DNA of 64,000 bases from Deltaproteobacteria bacterium IMCC39524 (GCA_029667085.1 JARUHJ010000005.1:62001-126000), one strand, 5' to 3'. Positions 24,892-33,623 are shown, counted from the first letter of the stretch. Notes: generated by a model not told the origin, from the letters alone. Program-made: numbers and translations.

Positions 24892-25985
24892 CGCTGCACC
24901 TCCAGGCTGTTATCGATGGCTACGATTTCACGCTCATGAGGGTAGATGTCCGTTTCCCAGTCGCGGTCAGGCAGGATGTCGTTGATACCACAGACTTCGG
25001 AGGAGATAACCACTGTGTCATGGGTACGGCCAACCACCACGGGACGCAGCTTCTTGGCATCGCAGCAGGTAAACATGGTGAAATCAGGCAACACCCCGAT
25101 GATGGTGTTGGGGCCATTGATCTCCAGATGAGCCAACGACTGGCGCATTGCCAGAAGCTGCTCTTTATCTTCGCGTTGCTCCAGGTCACCAAAGGGTAAA
25201 GGCGTGACCACGTGCTTGTAATATCGCAGCGGCCAACGCAATTCACGATGCACGTAATGGAGCGTGTAAAGGAAACACTGGGAGTCAGACTCGAAACCGA
25301 TATAGCCGCGATGCAGCTTGCGCTGGGCTTCAACGTTCTTCAGATAGAAAGTATTTTCACCGTTGGCCAGCGCCGTGTAACCCTGCATGAAAAAAGGGTG
25401 GGCGGCGTAACGCACGATATCGTAGTTGGTATTCTGACGACATTGGGCGGTGATCACCCTTGCGGTGAACTTCTCGTCCGGAGTCCAAAGTTTGAAGTAG
25501 GTACCGATATCACGAGGGTCACCGATCTCCTTGAGGGTTACGACATCAGGCCAGAATGAGTAGACAAAGCCCTGCTCATCCTTCTCAAGAGCTTTACGCA
25601 ACTTAAGGCGCATATCGAGGAGCAACTCCTCTTTGTCCTTCTGTTCGCCATTACGGAAATAACGTGGATAATCAAAAGTCTCGAAAACATAGTTCGGCAT
25701 GGCGTGAATATCCAGACCGGGTTGTGGGTCAGTTTCCGGAACCCACTGCATGACACGCTGGAAACCTGCCTCGTGCAGCATATCTTCGGCAAGCTTCAAA
25801 CCCTCATCCGTGCACGCCATGGAGAGCGTCGGCAGATGTTTGTAATTTTCGAAGAGACCACCGAGATCGTGCATGACCATGGCAAAGCCGGAGTTGTCAT
25901 GCCCTTTCTGTTGGGACTCCATCAACTTCAGCGCGAGACTGGGATGGACATAGTTTGAGCTTTTAATTGCACCAATTCGGCACAT
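24879..25985 (-). CDS. Glutamate synthase glutaminase subunit (class II amidotransferase)
   Basis: A 368-residue protein with the Ntn-type glutamine amidotransferase fold. Its N-terminal MCRIGAIKS places the catalytic Cys at position 2, as in GltB and PurF, to be exposed by removal of Met1. QQKGHDNSGFAMV corresponds to the conserved glutamine-binding loop. It would release ammonia from glutamine and pass it to the FMN subunit encoded directly downstream. AGGAGG lies ahead of the ATG. It is the first gene of a three-gene minus-strand operon: amidotransferase, FMN subunit, GXGXG-GltD fusion. Confidence 0.9.
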   Translation of the reverse strand: MCRIGAIKSSNYVHPSLALKLMESQQKGHDNSGFAMVMHDLGGLFENYKHLPTLSMACTDEGLKLAEDMLHEAGFQRVMQWVPETDPQPGLDIHAMPNYVFETFDYPRYFRNGEQKDKEELLLDMRLKLRKALEKDEQGFVYSFWPDVVTLKEIGDPRDIGTYFKLWTPDEKFTARVITAQCRQNTNYDIVRYAAHPFFMQGYTALANGENTFYLKNVEAQRKLHRGYIGFESDSQCFLYTLHYVHRELRWPLRYYKHVVTPLPFGDLEQREDKEQLLAMRQSLAHLEINGPNTIIGVLPDFTMFTCCDAKKLRPVVVGRTHDTVVISSEVCGINDILPDRDWETDIYPHEREIVAIDNSLEVQRWRQ

Positions 25986-26263
25986 CTAGAGCACCTCCTG
26001 AAAACATTCATTAAGTCCCTGGTTCATGGCAAAGTGCTTAGAATAAGGGCCATTACGTAAAAACAGAACAGCGGGGCGCTTCTAAATAGCAATCGCCATG
26101 CCACATAGTCCGGGGATGGATCAAACGAACCCAAAAGCGCTGTAAAGACTTGAAGTTATTATTCAAGATGTTTCCAGGAAGGGACGCTTTAATCCTCGCC
26201 ACAGGGAGGACAAAGCAGATAATGAGTAATTATGTGCTCGAAGTGAGTAATATATAAACACAA
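25986..26263. other. Intergenic region upstream of the glutamate synthase operon
   Basis: About 280 bases; presumably holds the operon promoter, but no clear -35/-10 pair or operator was identified and there is no gene. Confidence 0.4.
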
Positions 26264-26291
26264 ACGCCCCCTGCTTAAGCGCAGGGGGCGT
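26264..26291 (-). terminator. Terminator of ilvE
   Basis: Arms ACGCCCCCTGC (26264-26274) and GCAGGGGGCGT (26281-26291), 6-base loop. The minus-strand reading continues with TTTGTGTTTATAT. Confidence 0.85.
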
Positions 26292-26317
26292 GTTTCAAAC
26301 AATGCTTTTACAACAGG

Positions 26318-27385
26318 TCAAAGCAGATCAACCCAGCCATGCGGATCAGGCATGCGACCATACTGAATATCGGTCAAGGTATCGTAAAGCTCCTGCGTCA
26401 CTCGCCCTGTTGTCTTACCATCCCCTATTACAACCGTACGGCCCTTATAGGTAAACTGGCCAACGGGCGAGATCACAACCGCGGTTCCTGTTCCAAAGGC
26501 TTCTGTGATACGACCACTCTCAACACCGGCAAAGATATCGCCAACCGACAAGGCACGCTCTTCGACTTCGATCCCGTTATAGCGGGCCAACTCCAGCACC
26601 GAGCGCCGGGTGATTCCATCAAGGATCGTTCCCTTCAACGGCGAGGTTACCAGCTTACCGTCACAGATAAAGCAGAGGTTCATACTACCGACCTCTTCGA
26701 CATATTTTTTCTCTTTGGCGTCGAGCCAAAGAACCTGATCGTAACCCTTCTCCGCAGCTTCTCGTGCAGCATACAGGCTCGCAGCGTAGTTGCCGCCGGT
26801 CTTGACTTCCCCGGTGCCACCATCGGCAGCACGCACATAGTGATCAGAGATCCAGATCTTGACCGGCGCCAGACCACCCTTGTAATAGGCACCAACCGGA
26901 CAGACGATAATATAGCAAAGGTATTCTTCGGCGGGCCGCACACCCAGCATCGGCTCCGAGGCAATCATGGTTGGCCGGATATAGAGGCTGGTCCCTTCAT
27001 TGCGCGGCACCCAGTCTGACTCAAGCCGGATCAACTCTTTCAGGGAATGCAGCATGAAGGCTTCATCAACCTCGGGCATACACATACGACGGGCGCTATG
27101 GTTAAAACGACGGAAGTTATCCATCGGCCTGAAAAGCGCGATCCGCCCGTCCGGCCGACGAAACGCCTTCAGCCCTTCAAATATCTCCTGTGCATAATGA
27201 AAAACCATGGCGGCCGGATCGAGGGAGAAGTTCTGATAGGGCTGGATACGGGCATCATGCCAACCCTGACCCGCTTTATAATCCATGACAAACATGCGGT
27301 CGGAGAACTGCTTGCCGAAGGTTAGTTCGCTTTCGTCATCAAGGCGGGGTTTGAGATTTTCCAGGGGAAGGATTTGCAGGTCCAT
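26318..27385 (-). CDS. ilvE: Branched-chain amino acid aminotransferase
   Basis: A 355-residue class IV PLP aminotransferase of the longer branched-chain type. The PLP lysine is Lys195 in GEVKTGGNYA. Family motifs include FEGLKAFRRPDG, FNHSARRM, YIRPTM and the EVGSMNLCF loop. It carries out the last step of valine, leucine and isoleucine synthesis, or the first step of their breakdown. A weak GAGGG lies 10 bases before the ATG. It is a single gene with a strong terminator. Its place beside glutamate synthase fits nitrogen metabolism, because glutamate is the amino donor. Confidence 0.95.
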   Translation of the reverse strand: MDLQILPLENLKPRLDDESELTFGKQFSDRMFVMDYKAGQGWHDARIQPYQNFSLDPAAMVFHYAQEIFEGLKAFRRPDGRIALFRPMDNFRRFNHSARRMCMPEVDEAFMLHSLKELIRLESDWVPRNEGTSLYIRPTMIASEPMLGVRPAEEYLCYIIVCPVGAYYKGGLAPVKIWISDHYVRAADGGTGEVKTGGNYAASLYAAREAAEKGYDQVLWLDAKEKKYVEEVGSMNLCFICDGKLVTSPLKGTILDGITRRSVLELARYNGIEVEERALSVGDIFAGVESGRITEAFGTGTAVVISPVGQFTYKGRTVVIGDGKTTGRVTQELYDTLTDIQYGRMPDPHGWVDLL

Positions 27386-27512
27386 ACGCTTGTCACCCTC
27401 TCTAAAAGTGCTGTTTTTATAAAGACTTCAAGCATATTTTTTAGCACAGGGCAAAACATTCACGCAAGATATTAAGCCGGCAGAGAGGCACAATGTGACA
27501 AAAAGGCCTTCT

Positions 27513-27683
27513 CTAATCAACCTCTCTGGCAAGATCCAGGCGCGCATCGCCATACAACAAGTTACGCTTGTTGTCGTCGGCTTCCTCCTCTTTAAAACGG
27601 TCGAGGAAACGATGGTACTCAGCCAAGTCGGCCAGATCCTTCATATCAACCGAAGAGCTTTTAACACGCCACAAGTCTTCCAT
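27513..27683 (-). CDS. Small acidic hypothetical protein
   Basis: A 56-residue charged protein, helical by composition (KDLADLAEYHRFLDRFKEEEAD), with no Cys, signal or membrane segment. A strong GGGAGG lies 6 bases before the ATG at 27683, and this supports a real gene and this start. The longer frame to 27725 has no ribosome binding site. No family was recognised. Confidence 0.5.
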   Translation of the reverse strand: MEDLWRVKSSSVDMKDLADLAEYHRFLDRFKEEEADDNKRNLLYGDARLDLAREVD

Positions 27684-27891
27684 AAGAGCCTCCCTAAAAA
27701 CTGCAACAAGGTTAACGACAAACAAAGGATAACTCTTCCCATATATTTTTCAAGGTATTTTTTACCACATATAACAGAACGTAGTCTCACAAAAATCATC
27801 CTTTCGAAGCACAACCCCCCTTAAGGCTTGAAATGACAACCAATCTGCTGTTCTACTATTAAAAATCCGGAAATTTTGCAGGAGAAAATAA

Positions 27892-28200
27892 ATGACCTAC
27901 CAGGACTTCAAAAAAGCAGTCTCAATATTTGGACTAGGAGAGAGGGCCAATCTAGCCCAGATCAAGGACAAGCAGCGGGAACTCGTCAAAGCGCACCACC
28001 CCGACAGGGCCAAGAGCTCTGATCCGGAAGCGATTCGCGAAATCAACAGTGCCTACGAAATCCTTATGGAATACTGCAACGGCTATCAATTTTGCTTTAG
28101 CGAGGAAGAATTTCTGGAACAGACCCCAACCGAGAGGCTAAAGCGCCAGTTCGGCTGGGATCCGGTTTGGGGAGGGCAAAAGGAAGCTCAAGACGATTGA
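27892..28200 (+). CDS. J-domain (DnaJ-like) protein
   Basis: A 102-residue protein with an N-terminal J domain. The essential HPD tripeptide is His36-Pro37-Asp38 (KAHHPDRAK), framed by the expected helices (IKDKQRELVKAHH before, AIREINSAYEILMEY after). It should stimulate a DnaK/Hsp70 ATPase and direct it to a particular client. The rest (about 70-102) lacks the Gly/Phe and zinc-finger regions, so it is not a full DnaJ. AGGAG precedes the ATG. Its stop codon is directly adjacent to the MITE-like element at 28201. Confidence 0.85.
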   Translation: MTYQDFKKAVSIFGLGERANLAQIKDKQRELVKAHHPDRAKSSDPEAIREINSAYEILMEYCNGYQFCFSEEEFLEQTPTERLKRQFGWDPVWGGQKEAQDD

Positions 28201-28368
28201 CTAGCAGCCTGTCGGACAATCAGGACTGAAGCGAAAATTTGAATATTTGAGGCCAGATCTTGACTCATTTGAGAGGAATAGCCGTCGCTATTGGTCGAAA
28301 AGGAGCCGAGATATGGACCAAATAGACGAATTTGCAGCGAGTTTATTGATTGTCCGACAGGCTGCTAG
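28201..28368. mobile_element. 168-bp MITE-like near-palindromic element with CTAG target duplication
   Basis: Perfect 18-base terminal inverted repeats, CAGCCTGTCGGACAATCA at 28205-28222 and its complement at 28347-28364, are flanked on both sides by CTAG (28201-28204 and 28365-28368). The interior is also an imperfect palindrome, with GGAATAGC near 28280 pairing with GCTATTGG near 28295. It has no coding capacity. These are the marks of a non-autonomous transposon that needs a transposase elsewhere. It lies exactly between two convergent genes. Confidence 0.75.
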
Positions 28369-28994
28369 GGAGCTGCCACCAGCTCGAAAGTTTCAGTCTG
28401 GTCGTTAAAGTTGAAGATCTCACCCGTCTCAATAATGTAGTACCAACCATAAATCTTCAAACGACCCTCCCGATAACGCTCCTTCACATAGGGGTAGGTC
28501 AGCAAGTTGCGCATCTGTACCAGGATATTGATCTGCTCCGTCATCCACTCACGTTTTTGCGCAGACCCGGAACCGATTTGACGGTCAACTCGCGCGCGCA
28601 CTTCCTGGGAAATCGCAAGCCAACGCCTGACATGTGGGAGGTGAGCCAATTCTTCCTCAGACTGGTTCATAGCGGCACAGCCACCGCAGTTGGAATGGCC
28701 ACAGACAACAATATTTTCCACTTCCAACGCCTGCACAGCGTACTCTATCGATGATGTCGTACCAGCATATTCCTCTGTGTTTCGATAGGGCGGGACGATG
28801 TTCGCGACATTCCTGACAGTAAACAGCTCACCGGGCATGGTGCGGGTAATCAGGTCCGGTACAACGCGCGAATCTGCACAGCCGATAAAGAGTGTGTGCG
28901 GCTTCTGATTTCGACCCAGGGACTCGAAGAGCTCCTTGTGTGCTTCAAAATCTTCTTCGCGAAACTTTACAACGCCCTTAAAAAGCTTATCCAT
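28365..28994 (-). CDS. Beta-class carbonic anhydrase
   Basis: A 209-residue beta-carbonic anhydrase that interconverts CO2 and bicarbonate. The zinc ligands are Cys39, His100 and Cys103 (CADSR 39-43 and CGHSNCGGC 98-106), with the Asp41-Arg43 dyad that gates the site. Length and motifs are canonical. GAGGG precedes the ATG. The stop codon TAG (plus-strand CTA at 28365-28367) lies inside the CTAG duplication at the right end of the MITE-like element, so an insertion here may have replaced or preserved the original stop. Confidence 0.94.
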   Translation of the reverse strand: MDKLFKGVVKFREEDFEAHKELFESLGRNQKPHTLFIGCADSRVVPDLITRTMPGELFTVRNVANIVPPYRNTEEYAGTTSSIEYAVQALEVENIVVCGHSNCGGCAAMNQSEEELAHLPHVRRWLAISQEVRARVDRQIGSGSAQKREWMTEQINILVQMRNLLTYPYVKERYREGRLKIYGWYYIIETGEIFNFNDQTETFELVAAP

Positions 28995-29073
28995 AGACCC
29001 TCTTCAAAAATGACCAAGGCCTCCCCATTATGGGGGAACCCACAGGTTGAATAGTAAGCAACAGCAAACCACA

Positions 29074-30009
29074 TCAAGCAGAGCTACTGACCAACTTTGG
29101 CCTCCAGAAAGGCGAAACCACCTCAAAGATGCTTTCCAGAAGCGCTTTCAACAAGACCTCTTCACTACGCTGCGGAAGGACTGCAACGCTTCTGCCGCGA
29201 GTGTGATCGAAACCTTGCACACGCAAGCCGACAAGTTCTCCGGAGGCCAGGTAATTACTGACCAAGGCCTGTGACACGTAGGCAATCCCGTCTCCTGCGA
29301 GAACAGACTGAAGAGTGAAGCGTAAATCATCAGAAACGATAACGCCCTCAAAGTCATCAAAGCTATAACCGCAACTCAACAGATTCTTGCGCATCAACTC
29401 CTTGGAGCTACAGCCATCACGGCGCGCAAAGAGTCTCATGCCCTTCAGGTCTTCCAGCTTGACAGTGCCATCCACGTTAGGCAGCGCCATCGATGAGGCG
29501 GCAACAACCAACATCTCGTCATCAGGCATGGAATAGCGATCAAATCCGCTAAAATCAAGATCCAAGCGATGCTCAATCACCGCCAGGTCAAACTCCTCGT
29601 GACGTAACCCGGCCAAGGCCTCTTCCGGCTGCATGAAGATAAACTTGAGATCATTCATATCGGAATGCACACGCAGGAAGTCGTTCAGAACCTGTGGGAG
29701 ATAAGCCATGCCAAAAGTTGGTGTGCAACAAATGGAGAGACGTTTTCTGGCATTGGACGTCTGCAGACAGGACAGCAACTCCCTCTCCTTATCGAGGATG
29801 TCTTTAGCCTTGGAAAAAACAACTTTACCCGCAGAGGTTAAAGCAAGCCTCTGACCGGAACGGTCAAGTAACTGCTGACCGAAATGATCCTCCAGAAACT
29901 TAATCCTCTGCGACACTGCAGACTGGGTAATATGCAGAATTTCCGCGGCCTTGGAAAAGGTTCCCGACTCAACCGAAGCAACCAGAGTGTTCAGATATCG
30001 CGTTTCCAT
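29074..30009 (-). CDS. LysR-family transcriptional regulator
   Basis: A 311-residue LysR regulator with an N-terminal winged helix-turn-helix (about 1-60: FSKAAEILHITQSAVSQRIKFLE) and a periplasmic-binding-protein-like effector domain (about 90-295). The inducer is unknown. It is divergent from the decaheme cytochrome/porin operon, with 234 bases between the two starts. LysR proteins commonly control a divergent neighbour, so it is a candidate regulator of that electron-transfer operon. Its start overlaps no other gene. Confidence 0.88.
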   Translation of the reverse strand: METRYLNTLVASVESGTFSKAAEILHITQSAVSQRIKFLEDHFGQQLLDRSGQRLALTSAGKVVFSKAKDILDKERELLSCLQTSNARKRLSICCTPTFGMAYLPQVLNDFLRVHSDMNDLKFIFMQPEEALAGLRHEEFDLAVIEHRLDLDFSGFDRYSMPDDEMLVVAASSMALPNVDGTVKLEDLKGMRLFARRDGCSSKELMRKNLLSCGYSFDDFEGVIVSDDLRFTLQSVLAGDGIAYVSQALVSNYLASGELVGLRVQGFDHTRGRSVAVLPQRSEEVLLKALLESIFEVVSPFWRPKLVSSSA

Positions 30010-30243
30010 CTATAAACCCACATACAACATTAGAGACTATAAACATTACTTATGGAAGCCATTAGAATGTTTCGTTTTACCCTACCACCAAAGGGCCATA
30101 TCATACAATAGATTCCAGTTGTCAAATAAGCGGTTTCACTCCGTTCCGGTCGAAGGGTTTAGAAAGGAGGATTTAAAAAAAATTATCGGCCGGAAATCGT
30201 TACATTCATTTAATTGAGGTAGTCAGTATGAAAAGGAGAAATC

Positions 30244-31263
30244 ATGCATAGGAAGGTATCACTATCCAGGACGTCCTGGCTGGTCAAACTCCTTCCCCTG
30301 TTACTGTTCCTGGGGGCATGCGCCACCGGAGCAATCAGGGAGAAGCAGTTAACACTGCCAGTTATTGACGGCGCAACTTCCGTAGGCCAAGAGGCCTGCG
30401 CGGAGTGTCATGAAGGTATGAGCGCAGGTGTTCACTCGCGCTTGGCCGGATTCGAGTATATGGGCGGCACCGAAGGGTGCGAAGCTTGCCATGGCGGCGG
30501 CAGCCTGCATGTCGACTCGGACGGCGATCAGATTCTCAAGTTTGGCGAACTGCTGCCGGAAGAATCTGCAGCGATTTGCGCCAAGTGTCACGCTGACGGC
30601 AAACTGATGGACTGGACACACAGCGAGCACGCCCTTACCGATGTGGGCTGCACCGACTGCCACTCTGTTCATGCCGGCGGCAAAACAGCTCTCAAGCAGC
30701 AGGATCCAGAGCTCTGCTATTCCTGTCATCAGGAGCAACAGGCAAAAGCCAACTTCCCCTCCCATCATCCGATCAAGGAAGGCAAAATGAATTGCGGCGA
30801 TTGTCACAATCCTCACGGCGAGTTGAATACCGTCGAGCGCACCAACGACCTCTGCCTTGACTGTCACAGCCGTTACCAGGGGCCATTCGTTTTTGGCCAT
30901 GCTCCCGTAGAAGATGACTGCACCATCTGTCACGACCCACATGGTTCGGTGGCCAACAACATGCTGGTTCAGAATGAGCCCTTCCTCTGCCTGCAGTGCC
31001 ATGAAGGTCATTTTCACATCCTGCGCAAGGGCTTCGACCCGGCGAGCGGCAACTACACAACCCCGGGCGCGAACCCAACCCCCAACATGCCTGGTGGCGT
31101 CCCGGCCGGAGCAACCGTCCCGGCTAAAGTTGACGCAGCCAACCCGCATGGTGTTGAAGGATGGCAGATGTCATTCGGCACAAAGTGCACCACATGTCAC
31201 GCTGTTGTACATGGCAGCGATTTACCATCACAACCACTTACCGGTGGCGGTCTGACCCGCTAA
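30244..31263 (+). CDS. Decaheme c-type cytochrome lipoprotein, MtrA/DmsE family
   Basis: A 339-residue protein with ten CxxCH heme sites (Cys52, 79, 112, 136, 158, 184, 204, 226, 249 and 315 begin them), the number and size of MtrA/DmsE decaheme cytochromes. These thread through an MtrB-type barrel and carry electrons across the outer membrane. Unlike MtrA, it has a lipoprotein signal: LGAC with Cys26 as the lipid attachment site. A Pro/Gly-rich insert (about 263-300) separates hemes 9 and 10. AAGGAG precedes the ATG. The porin gene starts 16 bases after its stop, so they form an operon. Confidence 0.92.
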   Translation: MHRKVSLSRTSWLVKLLPLLLFLGACATGAIREKQLTLPVIDGATSVGQEACAECHEGMSAGVHSRLAGFEYMGGTEGCEACHGGGSLHVDSDGDQILKFGELLPEESAAICAKCHADGKLMDWTHSEHALTDVGCTDCHSVHAGGKTALKQQDPELCYSCHQEQQAKANFPSHHPIKEGKMNCGDCHNPHGELNTVERTNDLCLDCHSRYQGPFVFGHAPVEDDCTICHDPHGSVANNMLVQNEPFLCLQCHEGHFHILRKGFDPASGNYTTPGANPTPNMPGGVPAGATVPAKVDAANPHGVEGWQMSFGTKCTTCHAVVHGSDLPSQPLTGGGLTR

Positions 31264-31279
31264 CTTAGGAGGCAATAAA

Positions 31280-33559
31280 ATGAAGCACTTAGTAAAGCTG
31301 CTTGCGCTATTGTCCATCCTGGTCTTGGCGGCGACCTCCACGCTGGCAATTGCGGAAGAAGAATCCGCACATCTCAGCGGCAAAATGGAAGTCGGCGTTT
31401 CAGGAGTGGATACCAAGGACAATCCTGCACGCGTCAATGAGTACGCAAAATATCGTTCAAAAGATGGAGTCAACCTGGCTCCAAGCCTTGACCTGGAGTA
31501 TTCAAGCAAGAAACTCGAACTCGGGTTCGAGGGCTCCTCAATGGGTCCTCGCGACCAGAAGTATGACCTCGGACTTGATTACAGTCGTATTTTCAAGCTC
31601 GATGTCGAATACCAGGTGTTCGAGCACTGGAAAGACCATGACAATCTCGGTCACATCGGTGCGACCATGAGGGGAGATATCGCCGGAGAACAACCTCGTG
31701 TAACGTCCGACGCTACTGTCGGACAGATTGGCGTTGACACCATCCCTGAAGCTAATGAGCGCTACTACCAGGAACTCGACAACAATTACATTATCACCCA
31801 TCGCGAGATGGAAAACGATGCTGAACTGACACTGCCCACACTGCCGAACGTAACCTTCCATGCTGGCTACCGCATAGAAGAGCGTGAAGGCCTGGAGCAG
31901 GCCAGAACCTCAAGTAAGTGCAATCAGTGTCACATCCAGGCCAACGGTAAAGACATCGACGAGAAAACGGAAGACCTGACCTTTGGCGCCACTGGTAAAT
32001 TCGGATTAGTCACGATCGACTATGAGTATCTCACACGTGACTTTAACGCAGATGGCAAATCACCTTCTTACAACTACGTAGGCTCCGGGGCTACTCACGG
32101 TGGAGTACTGGACACCGCCACTCTCCTCTATTATGGAGAAGAGCTAACTTACGGCCAGACCCCTGACTCCGAGAAGGACAGTCACTCCGTAAAGGCACGT
32201 CTCGACATAGCTCGTGGTTCCTCTGTAACTGCATCGTATGTCAAGGCCGACATTGAGTCGAACAAGGATACGGACCCCTCCTATACACTCAGCAAGAGTA
32301 CTTTGAAGAGTGAATTTGAGTCCTTCTTCCTGAAAGGTTCAACGCGTATCGGTGGGCTGCGGCTCTCCCTGCGTGGCGGCACCTACGAGATTGATGGGCC
32401 GACATATACGGCCAACTTCCCCGACTTGGTTGGAGCGAACATTGATCCTGCCGTACGCGACACCGCCACAGGCAATGTCGAGTACGAATCTGCGGAATCC
32501 CGCGAGGTGACGGAGTTGGGCATCGACGGTGTCTACCGTCTGGCCATCGCCACAACCTTGCGTCTTGGTTACGAGTACGAAGAGATCGACCGGGACGAAG
32601 ACGAGTTAGGCGACACGGAGACCAACACCTTTAAGGTCGCTGTGAACACCCGTCTGAACAAGCAACTGTCCGGACGCATCAGCTACAAGTACCAGGATAT
32701 CGACGAACCTCTCGCAGGCCCTAAAACCGGAATCCTACAAACAGCTGCATACCAGGACCCGAATTTTCCGGGAATGGCCTACGACAACACAGCCAACTAC
32801 CTCGGCGACCCCGGCAACGGCCCCGCTGTGTACTACTGGAATACGGCCTACCCGAATCGGATGCTCGACACCTCCATGTCACCGGATGAGGTTAATGAAG
32901 TCAAACTTTCTACGACCTGGGCCCCGGCGGCCAACGTGGCAGCAACATTTTTTGCCCGGGTTCGTAAGGAGGAGAACGACTCTGTCAATTATGAGCAGAA
33001 AACCTACATCCCTGGTGCTTCAATCTACTACGCACCAAACGACAAGTTGAACCTGACCATGGCGTACACGTTCAACAAGATGGAAACGGAGAATCAGATG
33101 TGCGTCGGCTGGTACCATGGCTGAGCGAACTCCATCTCATCGACCCAGTTTGGGTCGTACTGCGACACAGCCGAATATGATTCTGACGTTCACACTTTAG
33201 CCCTGAATGCTGACTATCAGGCCACCGAAAAACTGAGCCTCAATGCTGGCTTTATCTACAACAACGCCGAAGACAGCTGGAAATGGGAGTTTGGCGATCG
33301 CCCGCAACTAGTGTTTGGAGGATCAGCAAAGCCCAGCTACGACAACACCGATGGCTACAACAACCTGATCGACAGCTACTCTGATCTTTCTTATGAGCAG
33401 TATTCGACAACGGTTGGCGGAACCTACCAATTCACGGATGCTCTGTATACGACGGCATCTTTCACTTACGACGTCTTCGAATCTGATGAAGAGTATGTCT
33501 ATGGTGATGAGGATGGTAAGGCTTACTACAGCTACGTTGGTGTTGGTTACCGTTTCTAA
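31280..33559 (+). CDS. MtrB/PioB-type outer-membrane porin, predicted selenoprotein (in-frame TGA read as Sec615)
   Basis: With TGA at 33122-33124 read through, the gene encodes 759 residues: signal peptide (about 1-25, ending TLAIA), then a beta-barrel rich in alternating Tyr/polar strands, ending in GVGYRF with the terminal Phe typical of outer-membrane proteins. TGA is the only interruption; 144 codons in the same frame follow. The segment is CVGWYHG-Sec-ANSISS, with Cys608 seven residues before and Cys628 after. A CxxCH motif (Cys214-His218) could bind one heme, at about the position where family members carry CxxC. It follows the decaheme gene with AGGAGG before ATG. Stopping at TGA would leave 614 residues without the last strands. 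A nonsense mutation is the alternative. Confidence 0.8.
33141..33157 (+). promoter_or_regulatory. Candidate bacterial SECIS element
   Basis: CGACCC (33141-33146), loop AGTTT (33147-33151) and GGGTCG (33152-33157). The stem starts 16 bases after the TGA. The loop has G at its second position followed by T (33148-33149), 24 and 25 bases after the TGA. As I recall the rules for bacterial SECIS elements (short stem, G within the first two loop bases, about 16-37 bases from TGA), it meets all three. Confidence 0.7.
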
Positions 33560-33593
33560 ACCGCAAAGCAAAAACAGTTTTGCCTCTTGTGAT

Positions 33594-33623
33594 GCCCGGC
33601 TGGTTCTCCAGCCGGGCCTTTTT
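33594..33623 (+). terminator. Terminator of the cytochrome-porin operon
   Basis: Arms GCCCGGCTGG (33594-33603) and CCAGCCGGGC (33608-33617), 4-base loop, then CTTTTT. It lies 35 bases after the porin stop and shows the operon has just two genes. Confidence 0.92.

Noticed and set aside
30010-30243. GEMM (cyclic dinucleotide) riboswitch ahead of the cytochrome operon
   Set aside because: Such switches precede cytochrome genes in Geobacter, but the conserved GGCAAACC and GGGACGCAAAGCC segments are not present.
33122-33124. Reading the TGA in the porin gene as a true stop or a pseudogene mutation
   Set aside because: The downstream frame is intact for 144 codons, encodes the expected barrel end, and a SECIS-like hairpin is correctly placed; a nonsense mutation remains the main alternative but is less economical.
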